A stretch of DNA of 64,000 bases from the NCBI GenBank assembly GCA_038243395.1, contig JBBSRC010000007.1:14351-78350 (forward strand), read 5' to 3'. Source of the stretch: Gelidibacter sp038243395. GTDB taxonomy: Bacteria > Bacteroidota > Bacteroidia > Flavobacteriales > Flavobacteriaceae. How positions within the stretch are numbered: the first letter of the stretch is position 1; every line of letters starts with the position of its first letter. Of the stretch, positions 34,133-44,154 are shown one piece after another. The notes beneath the pieces were generated by a model. It was not told the origin of the DNA, made no database searches, and saw nothing but the letters and a program-made list of their open reading frames with translations. The position numbers were made by a program, and so were the translations under genes.

Positions 34133-35587
34133 ATGAGTTGGATTTTACTTGCAGAAATTGCCTACGGGCTATTAGTTGTGTTTGTCATTTTAAGAGTGCT
34201 TTACGATACACGAAGCAGCACAAAGGCCATAGCCTATATTCTTTTTATTGTATTTGTTCCCTTCATTGGAATGATATTTTACTTTTCTGTGGGAATCAAT
34301 TATCGAAAACGAAAATTATATTCTAAGAAGATTGTTGATGATGAACCGCTCAGAAAAAGTATCAAAAACAGAATGAATGCTTATTCAGAATCGATTAGCA
34401 AGTCGGGATTAGTAGCCAACAGATATCAAAATTTATCAAAATTCATCCTACATTCTGGAAGCAGCCCCTTAACTGCAAACAACGAAGTGAAATTGTTGAT
34501 CAATGGCGAAGAAAAGTTTCCGGAGTTATTAAAAGCTTTGGAGAATGCAAAGTCACACATTCATATCGAATATTATATTTATGAAAATGATATCACTGGA
34601 AATTCTGTTGCTGACCTTCTAATTAAAAAAGCTCAGGAAGGTGTTGAGGTGCGATTTATGTACGACGATTTTGGCAGCCATGGTCTGGGAGGAGATTTCA
34701 TCAAAAGGCTAGAAGATGCGGGAGTACAAACAACACCTTTCTATAAAATAATATGGTATGCTTTGGCCAACCGACTCAATTACCGAAACCACCGAAAGAT
34801 TATAATAATTGATGGTACGGTCGGATTTGTGGGCGGTATCAATATGAGTGATAAATACCGAAACGATCTCCAGAAGGAGAATCATTTATTCTGGCGCGAC
34901 ACACATTTGATGATAAAAGGCTCGGCCACATCCTATTTACAATACTTGTTTTTATGCGATTGGAATTTCTGTAGTTCCACCTCATTAGAATATAATAAAA
35001 TCTATTTTCCTGATCAAACGCAACATGAAACCATAGAAAATGATGTAGTACAAATTGCAGCCTCAGGACCTGACAGCATCCAGCCCGTTATTTTCTACTC
35101 TCTATTGGAAGCGATTGGGTCTGCAAAAGAGAGCATTTATCTCACAAGTCCATATTTTATTCCAGGTGAAAGTTTAATGGATGCTTTGATTATTGCCGTT
35201 CAAAGTGGATTGGAGGTAAAGATTCTAATTCCGGGGATTTCAGATTCTAAAATGGTCAATACCGCGGCCAGCGCTTATTATACTGAACTCCTACAATTTG
35301 GCGCGAAAATCTACAAATATAACAAAGGCTTTGTCCACGCCAAGACGATGGTTATTGATGATAATTTAGCTATTGTGGGTTCAGCAAATATGGATTATAG
35401 AAGTTTTGATCTTAATTTTGAAGTCAACGCGATGGTGTACAGTAAGTCCATTGCAAAACAATTGACGGATGCATTTCATAAGGATTTGGAAACATCTGAA
35501 ATGATCGATGCTGAGGCTTGGCTTAGTCGTCCTAAATATGTATTTCTGTGGGAAAAGATAGTAAGGTTATTATCACCCTTTTTGTAA
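34133..35587 (+). CDS. cls: Cardiolipin synthase
   Basis: This 484-residue phospholipase-D-type enzyme joins two phosphatidylglycerols (or PG and PE) into cardiolipin at the inner membrane. Two N-terminal helices (about 3-24 and 34-56, IAYGLLVVFVILRVLYDTRS then FVPFIGMIFYFSVGINYR) precede two PLD domains with HKD motifs HRKIIIIDG (about 221-229) and HAKTMVIDD (about 402-410), each followed by a GG(I)N or GSANMDYRS segment. The length is normal for bacterial Cls. It sits behind its own terminator and stands alone. Confidence 0.94.
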   Translation: MSWILLAEIAYGLLVVFVILRVLYDTRSSTKAIAYILFIVFVPFIGMIFYFSVGINYRKRKLYSKKIVDDEPLRKSIKNRMNAYSESISKSGLVANRYQNLSKFILHSGSSPLTANNEVKLLINGEEKFPELLKALENAKSHIHIEYYIYENDITGNSVADLLIKKAQEGVEVRFMYDDFGSHGLGGDFIKRLEDAGVQTTPFYKIIWYALANRLNYRNHRKIIIIDGTVGFVGGINMSDKYRNDLQKENHLFWRDTHLMIKGSATSYLQYLFLCDWNFCSSTSLEYNKIYFPDQTQHETIENDVVQIAASGPDSIQPVIFYSLLEAIGSAKESIYLTSPYFIPGESLMDALIIAVQSGLEVKILIPGISDSKMVNTAASAYYTELLQFGAKIYKYNKGFVHAKTMVIDDNLAIVGSANMDYRSFDLNFEVNAMVYSKSIAKQLTDAFHKDLETSEMIDAEAWLSRPKYVFLWEKIVRLLSPFL

Positions 35588-35609
35588 AATATTAATCCCA
35601 AAAAAATTT

Positions 35610-35663
35610 AACAAAACTTTAGTTATGTTTGGTTCGGAACTGTTCGAACTAATCGTATTTTTG
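35610..35663 (+). promoter_or_regulatory. Composite promoter/operator 3 (beta-barrel gene)
   Basis: Box AACAAAACTTTA (35610-35621), identical to site 1, then the 24-bp inverted repeat at 35629-35652 (arms TTGGTTC/GAACTAA, one change from the consensus) and -7 element TATTTTTG (35656-35663). All spacings match sites 1 and 2. A leader of about 150 bases then runs to the beta-barrel gene start. Confidence 0.78.
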
Positions 35664-35816
35664 TATTAAATTAAATTACTAACACTGAAGAAGCATATTT
35701 CAAATCTGTTAAAATTACATTCAACAATTTTTTAGCCAGTGACCCATTAAAGCGCTTGTCGGATTTAAACTATAACTAGGTTTTGAAAATATGTTCTTCC
35801 AATTTAAATTCTTACA

Positions 35817-36562
35817 ATGATGAAAAATACAAACGGAATTATTTCAGCAAATGCTGAAAACGGACAAACCGGTACTTTGGGTGAAAGCTCAAACTCCAAA
35901 GCGGTTCAAAAATCCTCTTCAAGAAATTTGAAAAGTGCCATGTTACTAACCATTGCCATGGTCTTAGGTATTGTTGGTGTATCCAATGCGCAATTAAGCA
36001 AAGGGGATTATATGATTGGTACCGATTTGGGTAGTGGTATAACGAGTACCGCCAGTAACGGACTTTTCGGTTTTAACTTTGGTCTTAATGACGGTGCAGG
36101 TTTTAACGTTGGATTAGCTCCAAAAGTAGGTTATTTTGTATCTGATAACTTCTTGCTTGGTGCGGTAGTCAATTTAGGATTTGCAAAATCTGCTGAAGCT
36201 AAAGATGGAGTCTCAGCTAAATCGACTCTTTATGGGGTCCAAGCCTTGTCAAGATACTACCTGTCTCCAGGAGAAGAAGGTGTGGATAACTTGTTGAAAA
36301 ACGGACGCTTTTTCTTAGAAGCAAATGCAGGATTCGCAGGAGTAAACGTTAAGAATGGTGATACAACAAATGGTTTTGCATACGGATTTGGCCCAGGTTA
36401 CTCTTACTTCATTACCGATAATGTGGCTTTAGAAACTTCGGTTAAATATAACGGCCTTGTGGGGGTGGAAACACAGTCTATCAGCACAGTTTAGGCTTAA
36501 ATCTTGGTTTACAAATACACTTGCCAACTTCAAAAGTTAAAAGAGCAGTTAACGATAGATAA
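35817..36562 (+). pseudogene. Outer-membrane beta-barrel protein with a frameshift near its end
   Basis: The frame starts at 35817 and encodes a secreted barrel protein: a 40-residue polar lead, signal-like MLLTIAMVLGIVGVSNAQ, then Gly/aromatic-rich strands typical of OMP_b-brl folds. It stops early at 36492 in its own frame. Reading one base differently after the G5 run (about 36460-36464) gives GGGNTVYQHSLGLNLGLQIHLP and a stop at 36562, an ideal last barrel strand. One missing G therefore truncates the protein. It may be a sequencing error, true loss, or G-tract switching. The promoter carries the GbsR-type operator. Confidence 0.75.
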
Positions 36563-36580
36563 AAAATTGTATTTACATCA

Positions 36581-36616
36581 AAAGGGAGAATTATGAGAAT
36601 AATTCTCCCTTTTTTT
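36581..36616 (+). terminator. Terminator after the beta-barrel gene
   Basis: A 13-bp stem (36581-36593 with 36600-36612), loop TGAGAA, overlaps and is followed by a T7 run. It lies 18 bases past the frame-corrected stop, which supports that stop as the original gene end. Confidence 0.9.
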
Positions 36617-36879
36617 ATTCAAGCGCCAATATAATTTAGTTATTTCAATGGACAATCTGGTTATAATTTAATCTTAACCCACATCCATAAAGCACTCAAT
36701 TGGTAGGCATTGCGTTAATACTATTCGTCTTTGCGGTAAACTATTCAGTCGTTACATAATACCTTTTTGGATGTATAAGATGGGCTATTTTAATTGTCCT
36801 ACTTACAGTAATAATATACTGTAGACTAAATTATATTGAGAAGTTCTAATATTGATACAAACTGAAAGTTGCTTACCCC

Positions 36880-37271
36880 GAATTTACAAGGTCAAAGCTG
36901 CCCTTGTAAATTTTGGATCGCGGGCTGCAATGCTGGAGCAAAAAAAATCTATGGAGTTATGCTGCGGCCAAAGAAGCTATCCGCGGATTGTTTCTTATCG
37001 CGGCCTACGAACGGGCTGAAAATGGCATTCGTGTCAATATAGTTTGTGCACTGGCATTTACCGAAGGTGTTGAAAATGGAAAGAAACTAATCCCGAATAA
37101 AAATCAGGAATTAGCATCAAAAAATCCAATGCAGCGTTTTGGAGATACACATAAAATAGTGTATGGGTTGTTGCGTTTCTTTTGAGTGATGATAGTCAGT
37201 ATATGACTGAGCAAACCCTTATGGCTGTGACATTAAGCCAAGATAATAATCGCTCTCAAAAACGTAATTGA
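36880..37271 (+). pseudogene. Fragment of a short-chain dehydrogenase gene
   Basis: Three joined frames encode the middle and end of an SDR: VNFGSRAAMLEQ, then (frame change near 36950) YAAAKEAIRGLFLIAAYERAENGIRVNIVCALAFTEGVENGKK, then (frame change near 37165) VAFLLSDDSQYMTEQTLMAV and a stop near 37271. The N-terminal nucleotide-binding half is missing. This is a decayed remnant. Between 36617 and 36880 a 50-codon frame (36700-36849) encodes two hydrophobic segments with an internal stop, possibly another remnant. Confidence 0.65.
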
Positions 37272-37342
37272 TATTCGTTTATCCACAAAAATATTTAGGC
37301 TTTTGTATATTTAAGTACCTCTAAAAAACAAGAAACCAAAAC

Positions 37343-38644
37343 ATGAAAGACAAACATATTATAATTATAGGAGGCGGATTTGCGGGTGTAAATTTGGCAA
37401 AAGAATTGGGTGGCGAAAAAGGACTGAAAGTAACTTTAGTGGATAGAAATAACTATAATTTCTTCCCACCATTGTTGTATCAGGTCTCCACTGGAATGCT
37501 AGATATTTCGAGCATCTCCATTCCTTTTCGTACACTTTTTACTGGAAAGCAAAATTTGTTTTTCAGAATTGGCGAATTGGAAGAAGTCCTTCCAGAACAA
37601 AATAAAATTAAATTATCTACAGGAGATTTGGATTACGATGTCTTGGTTATTGCAACAGGAACAAAAACCAATTATTTCGGTATGGAAAATATCGAAAGAA
37701 ATGCGCTTCCAATGAAAACGGTCAATGATGCCATAAAACTCCGAAACTATCTCATTATGGAAGGTGAAAAATACACCTATTGTACGGATGCAGCGGAAAA
37801 GCGCAAAATGAGAAACATCGTCATTTCTGGTGCAGGACCATCAGGGGTTGAAATTGCTGGAATGATTGCCGAGATGCGCAAACGAAAATTAACGGACATT
37901 TATCCCGAATTGGTCAATGAAAGGTTGAATATTTATCTCGTAGATGGCGCACCAACAGTGCTTCCGCCAATGAGCGAAAAATCTCAAAAATACACGTTGA
38001 AGATCTTAACAAACATGGGTGTTCATGTGAAACTAAACAAGATGGTTGCGGATTATAAGGACGATAAAGTCTTTTTTAAAGATGGCGAAACTATTGAAAC
38101 TAAAACACTTATTTGGACGGCAGGCGTTACCGGGATGAAATTTAAAGGTATTCCTGATGAATGGTATGAAAAAGGTAACCGTCTTTCTGTGGACGCTTTC
38201 AACAAAATAGAAGATTCCAATAATATTTATGTAATCGGCGATGCGTGTATCCAAACAACAGATCCAGATTTTCCGAAAGGTCATCCGCAATTGGGAAGTG
38301 TTGCCAAGCAGCAAGGTAAAGCACTGGCAGAAAATTTTGTGGCAATGGTCAACGGAAAAGAGCTTGAACCGTTTAACTATAAAGATAAGGGTTCAATGGC
38401 CATTATTGGGGACCAAAAGGCGGTTGCTGATATGACCTTTCCTAAAACCACACTTACCGGTTGGGTTGCATGGTTTATATGGTTGTTTGTGCATTTGTTT
38501 TTACTGGTTAGCTACAGAAATAGATTTAGAACATTTTGGAATTGGTTCAATGCTTATTTAGGTGGAGGACAATCGCAAGGTATTATGGTGGGTAAAACGG
38601 CGGATATTGCGAGGTCGTTCGAGACTAAGTCTGATCTAAATTAA
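37343..38644 (+). CDS. ndh: Type II NADH dehydrogenase (NDH-2)
   Basis: This 433-residue NAD(P)/FAD-dependent enzyme passes electrons from NADH to menaquinone without pumping protons. It shows FAD motif IIIGGGFAGVNLAKEL (about 6-21), NAD motif VISGAGPSGVEIAGMIAEM (about 159-177), IYVIGDAC (about 295-302), and the quinone-site region QLGSVAKQQGKALAENF. A C-terminal amphipathic/hydrophobic segment (WVAWFIWLFVHLFLLVSYRNR, about 374-394) anchors it to the inner membrane. It is monocistronic. Confidence 0.93.
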   Translation: MKDKHIIIIGGGFAGVNLAKELGGEKGLKVTLVDRNNYNFFPPLLYQVSTGMLDISSISIPFRTLFTGKQNLFFRIGELEEVLPEQNKIKLSTGDLDYDVLVIATGTKTNYFGMENIERNALPMKTVNDAIKLRNYLIMEGEKYTYCTDAAEKRKMRNIVISGAGPSGVEIAGMIAEMRKRKLTDIYPELVNERLNIYLVDGAPTVLPPMSEKSQKYTLKILTNMGVHVKLNKMVADYKDDKVFFKDGETIETKTLIWTAGVTGMKFKGIPDEWYEKGNRLSVDAFNKIEDSNNIYVIGDACIQTTDPDFPKGHPQLGSVAKQQGKALAENFVAMVNGKELEPFNYKDKGSMAIIGDQKAVADMTFPKTTLTGWVAWFIWLFVHLFLLVSYRNRFRTFWNWFNAYLGGGQSQGIMVGKTADIARSFETKSDLN

Positions 38645-38750
38645 TAACACAGAGTTATATCCAAAGTTTTCTGGTATTAACAATTATCTCGCGCTATGGC
38701 AATCAGTTTAAAATAAATAACCCGATAACAATCGTTTTAAATATAAAGAA

Positions 38751-40058
38751 ATGAGCAAGTCTATCTATATTATTTTGTTAATCACAATAAGCACACAGGT
38801 CATGGCACAAGAAAACCAGAAATTTTTATCTCCAAAAGAAAGTGAGCCCAGTAATTTTGGTTGGATGGAAGGATTTCCGCCACCAAAAGATAAGGTCCTG
38901 CACAGTTGGGATGGTTCCTTTTTTGAATTTCCTGCCATACGTTATAGTGTGGTTCATATGCGCGATTTTTTACCGACTACACGAGTTGCAAAAGGTCTTA
39001 ATCCTGCTAGCACTTTAGTTTATGATTTAGATGCTAATATTGATAAACTAACTTTCACGCCGTGGAACTCTAATCAGAAAATGACGTGGGAAGAATCTCT
39101 GGATAAAAATTATACAGATGGTATGGTTATTCTCCATAAAGGCAAAGTGGTTTATGAGCGGTACTTTGGTGCACTCACAGAAAACGAAGTTCATGCTGTC
39201 ATGTCACTTACCAAATCTTTTAATGGCATCTTGGCCTCCATACTTGTTGCCGAAGGGACCATCGATGAGACCAAATTAGTGTCTTACTATGTTCCAGAGC
39301 TTAAAAACTCCGCTTATGGCGATGCTACGGTTCGTCAGGTAATGGATATGACCACTGCCTTAAAATACAGTGAGGATTATGCAGATCCTAATGCTGATGT
39401 CTGGCAGTTTTCAAATGCGGGCAACCCAATGCCAAAGTCCAAAGATTATAAAGGTCCTGAAGGTTACTATGAATACTTAGAAACAGTCGAAAAAAAAGGC
39501 GTACACGGCGAGGCCTTTGGATACAAAACGGTAAATGCGGATGCATTGGGTTGGGTCATTGCAAAAGCCTCTGGGAAATCTGTAAACGAATTAATCTCTG
39601 AGCGCATTTGGAGTGAGATGGGAATGGAACAAGACGCGTATTACCAAGTGGACAGTAAAGGAATTGCTTTTACTGGCGGTGGTTTTAATGCTGGTTTACG
39701 CGATTTAGCGCGGTTCGGCGAACTATTGCGCAATCAAGGGAATTGGGATGGTAAGCAACTCTTTCCCGCTAAAGCGGTTGAGGATATTGCGCGCGGTGGT
39801 AGTGTTGCTGCTTTTGAAAAGTCTGACCATCCTGGGCTCAAGGACTGGTACTACAGAAATATGTGGTGGATTACAGAAAACGAAGACGGTGCATATGCCG
39901 CACGTGGTGTTCACGGTCAGACCATCTATATCAACCCGATTGCCGAAATGGTAATCGTACGGTTAGCATCGCATCCTATTGCGGCCAATGCTGCTAATGA
40001 TGCTACATCTTTGCCTGCCTTTCAAGCCGTGGCAGATTATTTAAAAAATAAGAAATAG
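38751..40058 (+). CDS. Serine hydrolase (beta-lactamase class C-like)
   Basis: The 435-residue secreted protein has a signal peptide ending at MAQ (about residue 20). The transpeptidase fold has the SxxK motif SLTK (Ser152-Lys155), the second motif region GYKTVNADALGW (Tyr258) and a third-motif-like RGVHGQTIYI near residue 388. The family includes esterases, D-aminopeptidases and true beta-lactamases; this one resembles the 6-aminohexanoate-dimer hydrolase type more than AmpC. The substrate is unknown. It is followed by a TolC-family gene, but on different functional lines. Confidence 0.88.
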   Translation: MSKSIYIILLITISTQVMAQENQKFLSPKESEPSNFGWMEGFPPPKDKVLHSWDGSFFEFPAIRYSVVHMRDFLPTTRVAKGLNPASTLVYDLDANIDKLTFTPWNSNQKMTWEESLDKNYTDGMVILHKGKVVYERYFGALTENEVHAVMSLTKSFNGILASILVAEGTIDETKLVSYYVPELKNSAYGDATVRQVMDMTTALKYSEDYADPNADVWQFSNAGNPMPKSKDYKGPEGYYEYLETVEKKGVHGEAFGYKTVNADALGWVIAKASGKSVNELISERIWSEMGMEQDAYYQVDSKGIAFTGGGFNAGLRDLARFGELLRNQGNWDGKQLFPAKAVEDIARGGSVAAFEKSDHPGLKDWYYRNMWWITENEDGAYAARGVHGQTIYINPIAEMVIVRLASHPIAANAANDATSLPAFQAVADYLKNKK

Positions 40059-40090
40059 AAACTTTGATCTCTAATCAATTAAATAGTCAA

Positions 40091-41413
40091 ATGAATAGCT
40101 ACAAAAATATAGTTTTAGTTTTTTTTGTTCTGTTTGGTTTAAGTAACCCAACGGCTTTCTCACAAGAAATGCAAGAACGCATTATGACAATACAGGAATT
40201 GGCCGATAGTGTACAAGTAAATAATATTCAACTAAAGCTCGCAAACACAGCGGTAAAGGTTGCAGACGCAAGAATAGGTGAGGTGAAAACCAATAGATTG
40301 CCAGATTTAGGAGCCAATGTAAGTGCTTTTTATTTAAGTGATGTTAATATCTACGATTTAGGATTTCACAGATTACAAACCGTAAACCTTCCAAATTTTG
40401 GAAATAAATTTGACCTATCGGCCAGTCAACTCCTATTTGCTGGTGGTAAAATAAATAAATCCATTGCGCTTGCCCAACTGAGTAAAACGTTGTCTGAAGA
40501 CCAACTTGAAGATACGGATCAAGGAATTAAACTAAGTGCTGCTGAGTTATACTTAAACCTTTACAACCTTCAAAATCAAAAGCAAATTCTTGAAAAGAAT
40601 AAAGATTTAGCCACGGAACGAACAAAGAATACGAAGTTTTTTTATGAGCAGGATATGATTACCAAAAATGAACTGCTGCGTGCTGAAGTTTTAGAAAGAA
40701 AATTAGAGCAAAATATTCTCCAAGTTCAAAACGCCATTTTGATTACCAATAAAAATTTAACATTGCTCGCAGGCCTTGACGCGAATGTTTTAATTGTTCC
40801 GACGATAGATAATATCGACCACCAAATACGTGAACAAGATGAAGTTTTTTATCGAGAGATCGCTTTTCAGGATAACCCGCTTTTGAATGCGAGTGAAACT
40901 CAGGTAGCCATCGCAGAGAAAAACCTTGAACTCACTAAAACAGATAGAATGCCCACTTTAGCAGCCTTTGGGGGACACAATGCAAATAGACCTCAAACGA
41001 GTGGCACTCCGGTCGATCTCTATTCAAACACCTACCAGGCAGGGTTAAGTCTTGCATATAATATTGAGTCAATTTATAAAAACCCCAAAAAGGAAGCTGT
41101 CGATAAAATCCTAATCGATCAGGCAGAACAGGCTAAGGAGTCGGTTAAACAACGGATTGAGGGCGATGTCAATGCTGCCTACAATAATTATCATCAAGCT
41201 ATAGCACAGTTGCAAGTGAGCGCTCTAAATCAATCTGCAGCGGATGAAAACTACCGCATCACTGAGTTGAAGTACAAAAATCAATTAGTTACGTATATAG
41301 AAATTATTGATGCTGCAAACACAAAATTACAAGCCGAATTACAAATGCTTGATGACCAAACCGATATTATTTTGAATTATGTCAGACTGCTTCGCGTAAC
41401 GGGACAATTATAA
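40091..41413 (+). CDS. TolC family outer-membrane efflux protein (EmrAB-type operon)
   Basis: This TolC-like outer-membrane channel has about 440 residues and a signal peptide (NIVLVFFVLFGLSNPTAFSQ). The mature part shows long coiled helices with two repeats, LSAAELYLNLYNLQNQKQIL and VNAAYNNYHQAIAQLQV, typical of the OEP fold. I place the start at the ATG at 40091; an upstream TTG (40064) would add nine residues before the signal peptide. It is the first gene of a three-gene tripartite exporter with the EmrA-like adaptor and the EmrB-like pump downstream. Confidence 0.9.
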   Translation: MNSYKNIVLVFFVLFGLSNPTAFSQEMQERIMTIQELADSVQVNNIQLKLANTAVKVADARIGEVKTNRLPDLGANVSAFYLSDVNIYDLGFHRLQTVNLPNFGNKFDLSASQLLFAGGKINKSIALAQLSKTLSEDQLEDTDQGIKLSAAELYLNLYNLQNQKQILEKNKDLATERTKNTKFFYEQDMITKNELLRAEVLERKLEQNILQVQNAILITNKNLTLLAGLDANVLIVPTIDNIDHQIREQDEVFYREIAFQDNPLLNASETQVAIAEKNLELTKTDRMPTLAAFGGHNANRPQTSGTPVDLYSNTYQAGLSLAYNIESIYKNPKKEAVDKILIDQAEQAKESVKQRIEGDVNAAYNNYHQAIAQLQVSALNQSAADENYRITELKYKNQLVTYIEIIDAANTKLQAELQMLDDQTDIILNYVRLLRVTGQL

Positions 41414-41441
41414 CAAATCAACTCCAAAAGAATCATTAATT

Positions 41442-42539
41442 ATGGCGACTCAAGAACCAGATCCAACACCAGCACCGGCTCCAAAAGCAAAAACAAAAAC
41501 AAAGAAAAGAAACAAACTGTATTTAACCCTATTAAATGCCTTTGTTTTTATTATTACGCTATCGGTGATATGGTATATTGTGAAAAATTATTTACATATC
41601 AATGATAATACCTATGTCAGTGATGCCCAAGTGAAAGCATATATAAGTCCAATTAATTCAAGGGTTCCTGGATATATAGATAGTATTTATTTCGACGAAC
41701 ATCAGCAAGTAAAAAAAGGTGACACGCTCTTAACTTTAGATAAAACTGATTTTGAAAATGCCATCTCACAGGCTGAGGCCGGATTGGGTCAAGCCCAAGC
41801 AGGCAGAATTTCCGTGGCTTCTTCCGTAGCTCGTGTAGGAAGTGGCGAAGGTACGGTAGAAGCAAATATGCTCGGCGTACAAGCACAACTTAGCAACTCT
41901 CAAGCAGACTTGGCGCGATATAAAAATCTTTTGGAGAATGATGCGGTCACATTACAGCAATATCAACAAATAGAAACCCAAGTAAAAACCTTACAGTCAC
42001 AATACAATGCACTGACAAAACAGAAAAATACAGCCCAGCTTTCTACAAATGAAACCCAATCACAACTTGCTGTGAGTGATGCACAAATAAAAGCGGCTGA
42101 AGCGGGGTTGGAAAGAGCAAAACTCAATTTAAAATATACCGTAATTACTGCTCCAGAAGATGGCGTTATGGGAAGAAGAACCATAACTGCAGGGCAATAC
42201 ATCCAACCCGGGCAACAGATTGCAGCGCTGGTACAACAAGATTCAAAATGGGTCGAGGCTAATTTATTGGAAACTCAAATGCCTTTGGTTAAAATAGGCG
42301 AAGTCATTCAATTTACCGTGGATGCTATGGGGAACGAGAAATTCGAGGGAAAAATCACATCTATTTCTGCCGCTACAGGGTCACAGTATTCAGCAATCCC
42401 CACAGATAACTCGGCCGGAAACTTTGTAAAAGTGCAACAACGAATTCCTGTTAAAATTGAATTTACGGAAAACAATGACCCTAAATTATTAGAAAAAGTA
42501 CGCGTGGGAATGAACGTTGTAATGACCTTAAAGGATTAA
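41442..42539 (+). CDS. HlyD/EmrA-like membrane fusion protein
   Basis: This 365-residue adaptor has a Pro/Ala/Lys-rich cytoplasmic tail, one membrane helix (about 26-48) and a periplasmic part with a lipoyl-like half (INSRVPGYIDSIYFDEHQQVKKGDTLLTLD, about 70-100), a coiled-coil hairpin rich in Ala, Gln and Ser (about 105-215) and the second lipoyl half (YTVITAPEDGVMGRRTITAGQYIQPGQQI). It bridges the inner-membrane EmrB-like pump and the TolC-like channel. Gaps of 28 and 4 bases put the three genes in one operon. Confidence 0.92.
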   Translation: MATQEPDPTPAPAPKAKTKTKKRNKLYLTLLNAFVFIITLSVIWYIVKNYLHINDNTYVSDAQVKAYISPINSRVPGYIDSIYFDEHQQVKKGDTLLTLDKTDFENAISQAEAGLGQAQAGRISVASSVARVGSGEGTVEANMLGVQAQLSNSQADLARYKNLLENDAVTLQQYQQIETQVKTLQSQYNALTKQKNTAQLSTNETQSQLAVSDAQIKAAEAGLERAKLNLKYTVITAPEDGVMGRRTITAGQYIQPGQQIAALVQQDSKWVEANLLETQMPLVKIGEVIQFTVDAMGNEKFEGKITSISAATGSQYSAIPTDNSAGNFVKVQQRIPVKIEFTENNDPKLLEKVRVGMNVVMTLKD

Positions 42540-42543
42540 ATAA

Positions 42544-44154
42544 ATGTACAATAAAGGCTTATTTGCAGATTGGGTGCCAAAACCTTTACAGTTAGTTTTG
42601 ATTCTGGTATTTCTATTACCCATTTTGGTTGTGAGCGGCATTTACACCGGCAATTTGAGTTTTATGGTAGGCAGCCTTGGTACGCAAAACGAATGGATTG
42701 TTTTTGCCAATTATGCCGGCGTTGTTGGAATGGGCGTGAGTCTGCCCATTATATTTCGTTACAAATTGCGTTTTCATACCAAATTTTTAATGGTGCGTAC
42801 GTTGTTGTTTCTAGCATTAGCCTCATTTATGCTAGGCACGACGGATAATGTGCTGGTCATCGTTTCCTGTTCATTCTTTATAGGTTTTTTAATGATGTTT
42901 GCGCTTATAGAGCTCATTGTGCCCGTCATGTTTATGATCAGCCCAGATGGAAGCCGGCCAAAATTTTATTCAATATTTTATCCTGCAGCAATTATTGTTC
43001 CTCAGGTAGCAGGGTACCTCATGACACAATTGGGGTTTAGTACTTATTGGCAGAATGCAAATTTTGTAATGGCCATCGTGATGCTTTTTGTGGCAGCCTT
43101 AGCTGTGGTTTTTATGCACAACCAGCGCTACGATAAAAAAGTGCCTCTAACTGGAGTTGATTGGACGGGAATGTTTCTTTACACCTCGGTGTTTTTGGCG
43201 TTGGCCTATGTCATAGCGTTTGCCAAACAACAAAATTACTTTCGATCAGATAACATCATGCTCGCCATAGGAATAATGCTTGTTGGAAGTGTACTCTATT
43301 TGATAAATCAACGGCTTAAAAAAGAACCCTTTGTGCATTTTGGTTTCTTAAAAAATTATAGTGTCATCCACGGCATTTTAATGCTGTTAATGTTAGGCTT
43401 TTTCTTGGCTGGCGGTTCGTTACAAAGTAAAATTACGATTGGAATTTTAGGATTTAATCCAGTAATGGACAATTCATTTAACCTCTGGATGATCCCTGGA
43501 TTGCTGCTGGCCATCGTTTTTAGCTTCAAATGGCTTGTAAATGATAAATCGCTAAAAGCCTACATCCTCATCGGTTTTTCAGCTTTTATTTTTTACTACA
43601 TTTTTATGTATTTCTTGATATCGCCCGGGTTGAGCTACGAGCAATTGATAATACCTAATATCTTACGTGGTTTTGGGATGGCCATACTGTTTATTGGGGT
43701 TTGGTTATATGCGCTGGGCAACTTGGCGCCAGACGCTATGCTTGGCGCTGCGGCGGTTATGATTATTGTGAGAACGATGATCGGTCCCGGATTGTGGAGT
43801 CTCGTTTTTAATTATATCGATGGTTTTTGGAACTTAGAGGTTTTTACTAATATGGCTGGAAAAATGGACGCTTCTTCTATGTCGCCGCAAGCGGCAATGG
43901 GCTATTACAAGACTATAAAACTTGACGCATTGCTAATCTCTACCAAGCGGATTTATGGTGTATTGGTAATGCTAGGTGGTGCTGTTTTGGTATATGTTTC
44001 TTTTCTCCATTTGGAAGGTTTAAACAAACGTGGGATAATGTTACGAAAGAGACTCCAGGGACAAGACACCAAAGGCTATTTGCGTGAAGTGGAAGCGTTA
44101 AACAATGAGGAAATTGAAGAAAAAATTAAATCAGCTAGTGCCGCCGCTTTATAA
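42544..44154 (+). CDS. MFS efflux pump, DHA2 (EmrB) type
   Basis: This 536-residue, 14-helix major-facilitator protein is the pump of the tripartite system. The usual motif A is poorly conserved, as in many Bacteroidota EmrB-like proteins. It contains LSYEQLIIPNILRGFGMAILFIGVWLYALGNL, similar to motif C surroundings, and a large final segment with a coiled hydrophilic C-terminus. It should use the proton gradient to export drugs or fatty acids through the adaptor and TolC partner. The substrate is unknown, and no regulator is adjacent. Confidence 0.9.
   Translation: MYNKGLFADWVPKPLQLVLILVFLLPILVVSGIYTGNLSFMVGSLGTQNEWIVFANYAGVVGMGVSLPIIFRYKLRFHTKFLMVRTLLFLALASFMLGTTDNVLVIVSCSFFIGFLMMFALIELIVPVMFMISPDGSRPKFYSIFYPAAIIVPQVAGYLMTQLGFSTYWQNANFVMAIVMLFVAALAVVFMHNQRYDKKVPLTGVDWTGMFLYTSVFLALAYVIAFAKQQNYFRSDNIMLAIGIMLVGSVLYLINQRLKKEPFVHFGFLKNYSVIHGILMLLMLGFFLAGGSLQSKITIGILGFNPVMDNSFNLWMIPGLLLAIVFSFKWLVNDKSLKAYILIGFSAFIFYYIFMYFLISPGLSYEQLIIPNILRGFGMAILFIGVWLYALGNLAPDAMLGAAAVMIIVRTMIGPGLWSLVFNYIDGFWNLEVFTNMAGKMDASSMSPQAAMGYYKTIKLDALLISTKRIYGVLVMLGGAVLVYVSFLHLEGLNKRGIMLRKRLQGQDTKGYLREVEALNNEEIEEKIKSASAAAL

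Noticed and set aside
36700..36849. 50-codon frame with two hydrophobic segments and one stop
   Set aside because: Could be a membrane-protein remnant, but no family match and too little sequence to list separately.
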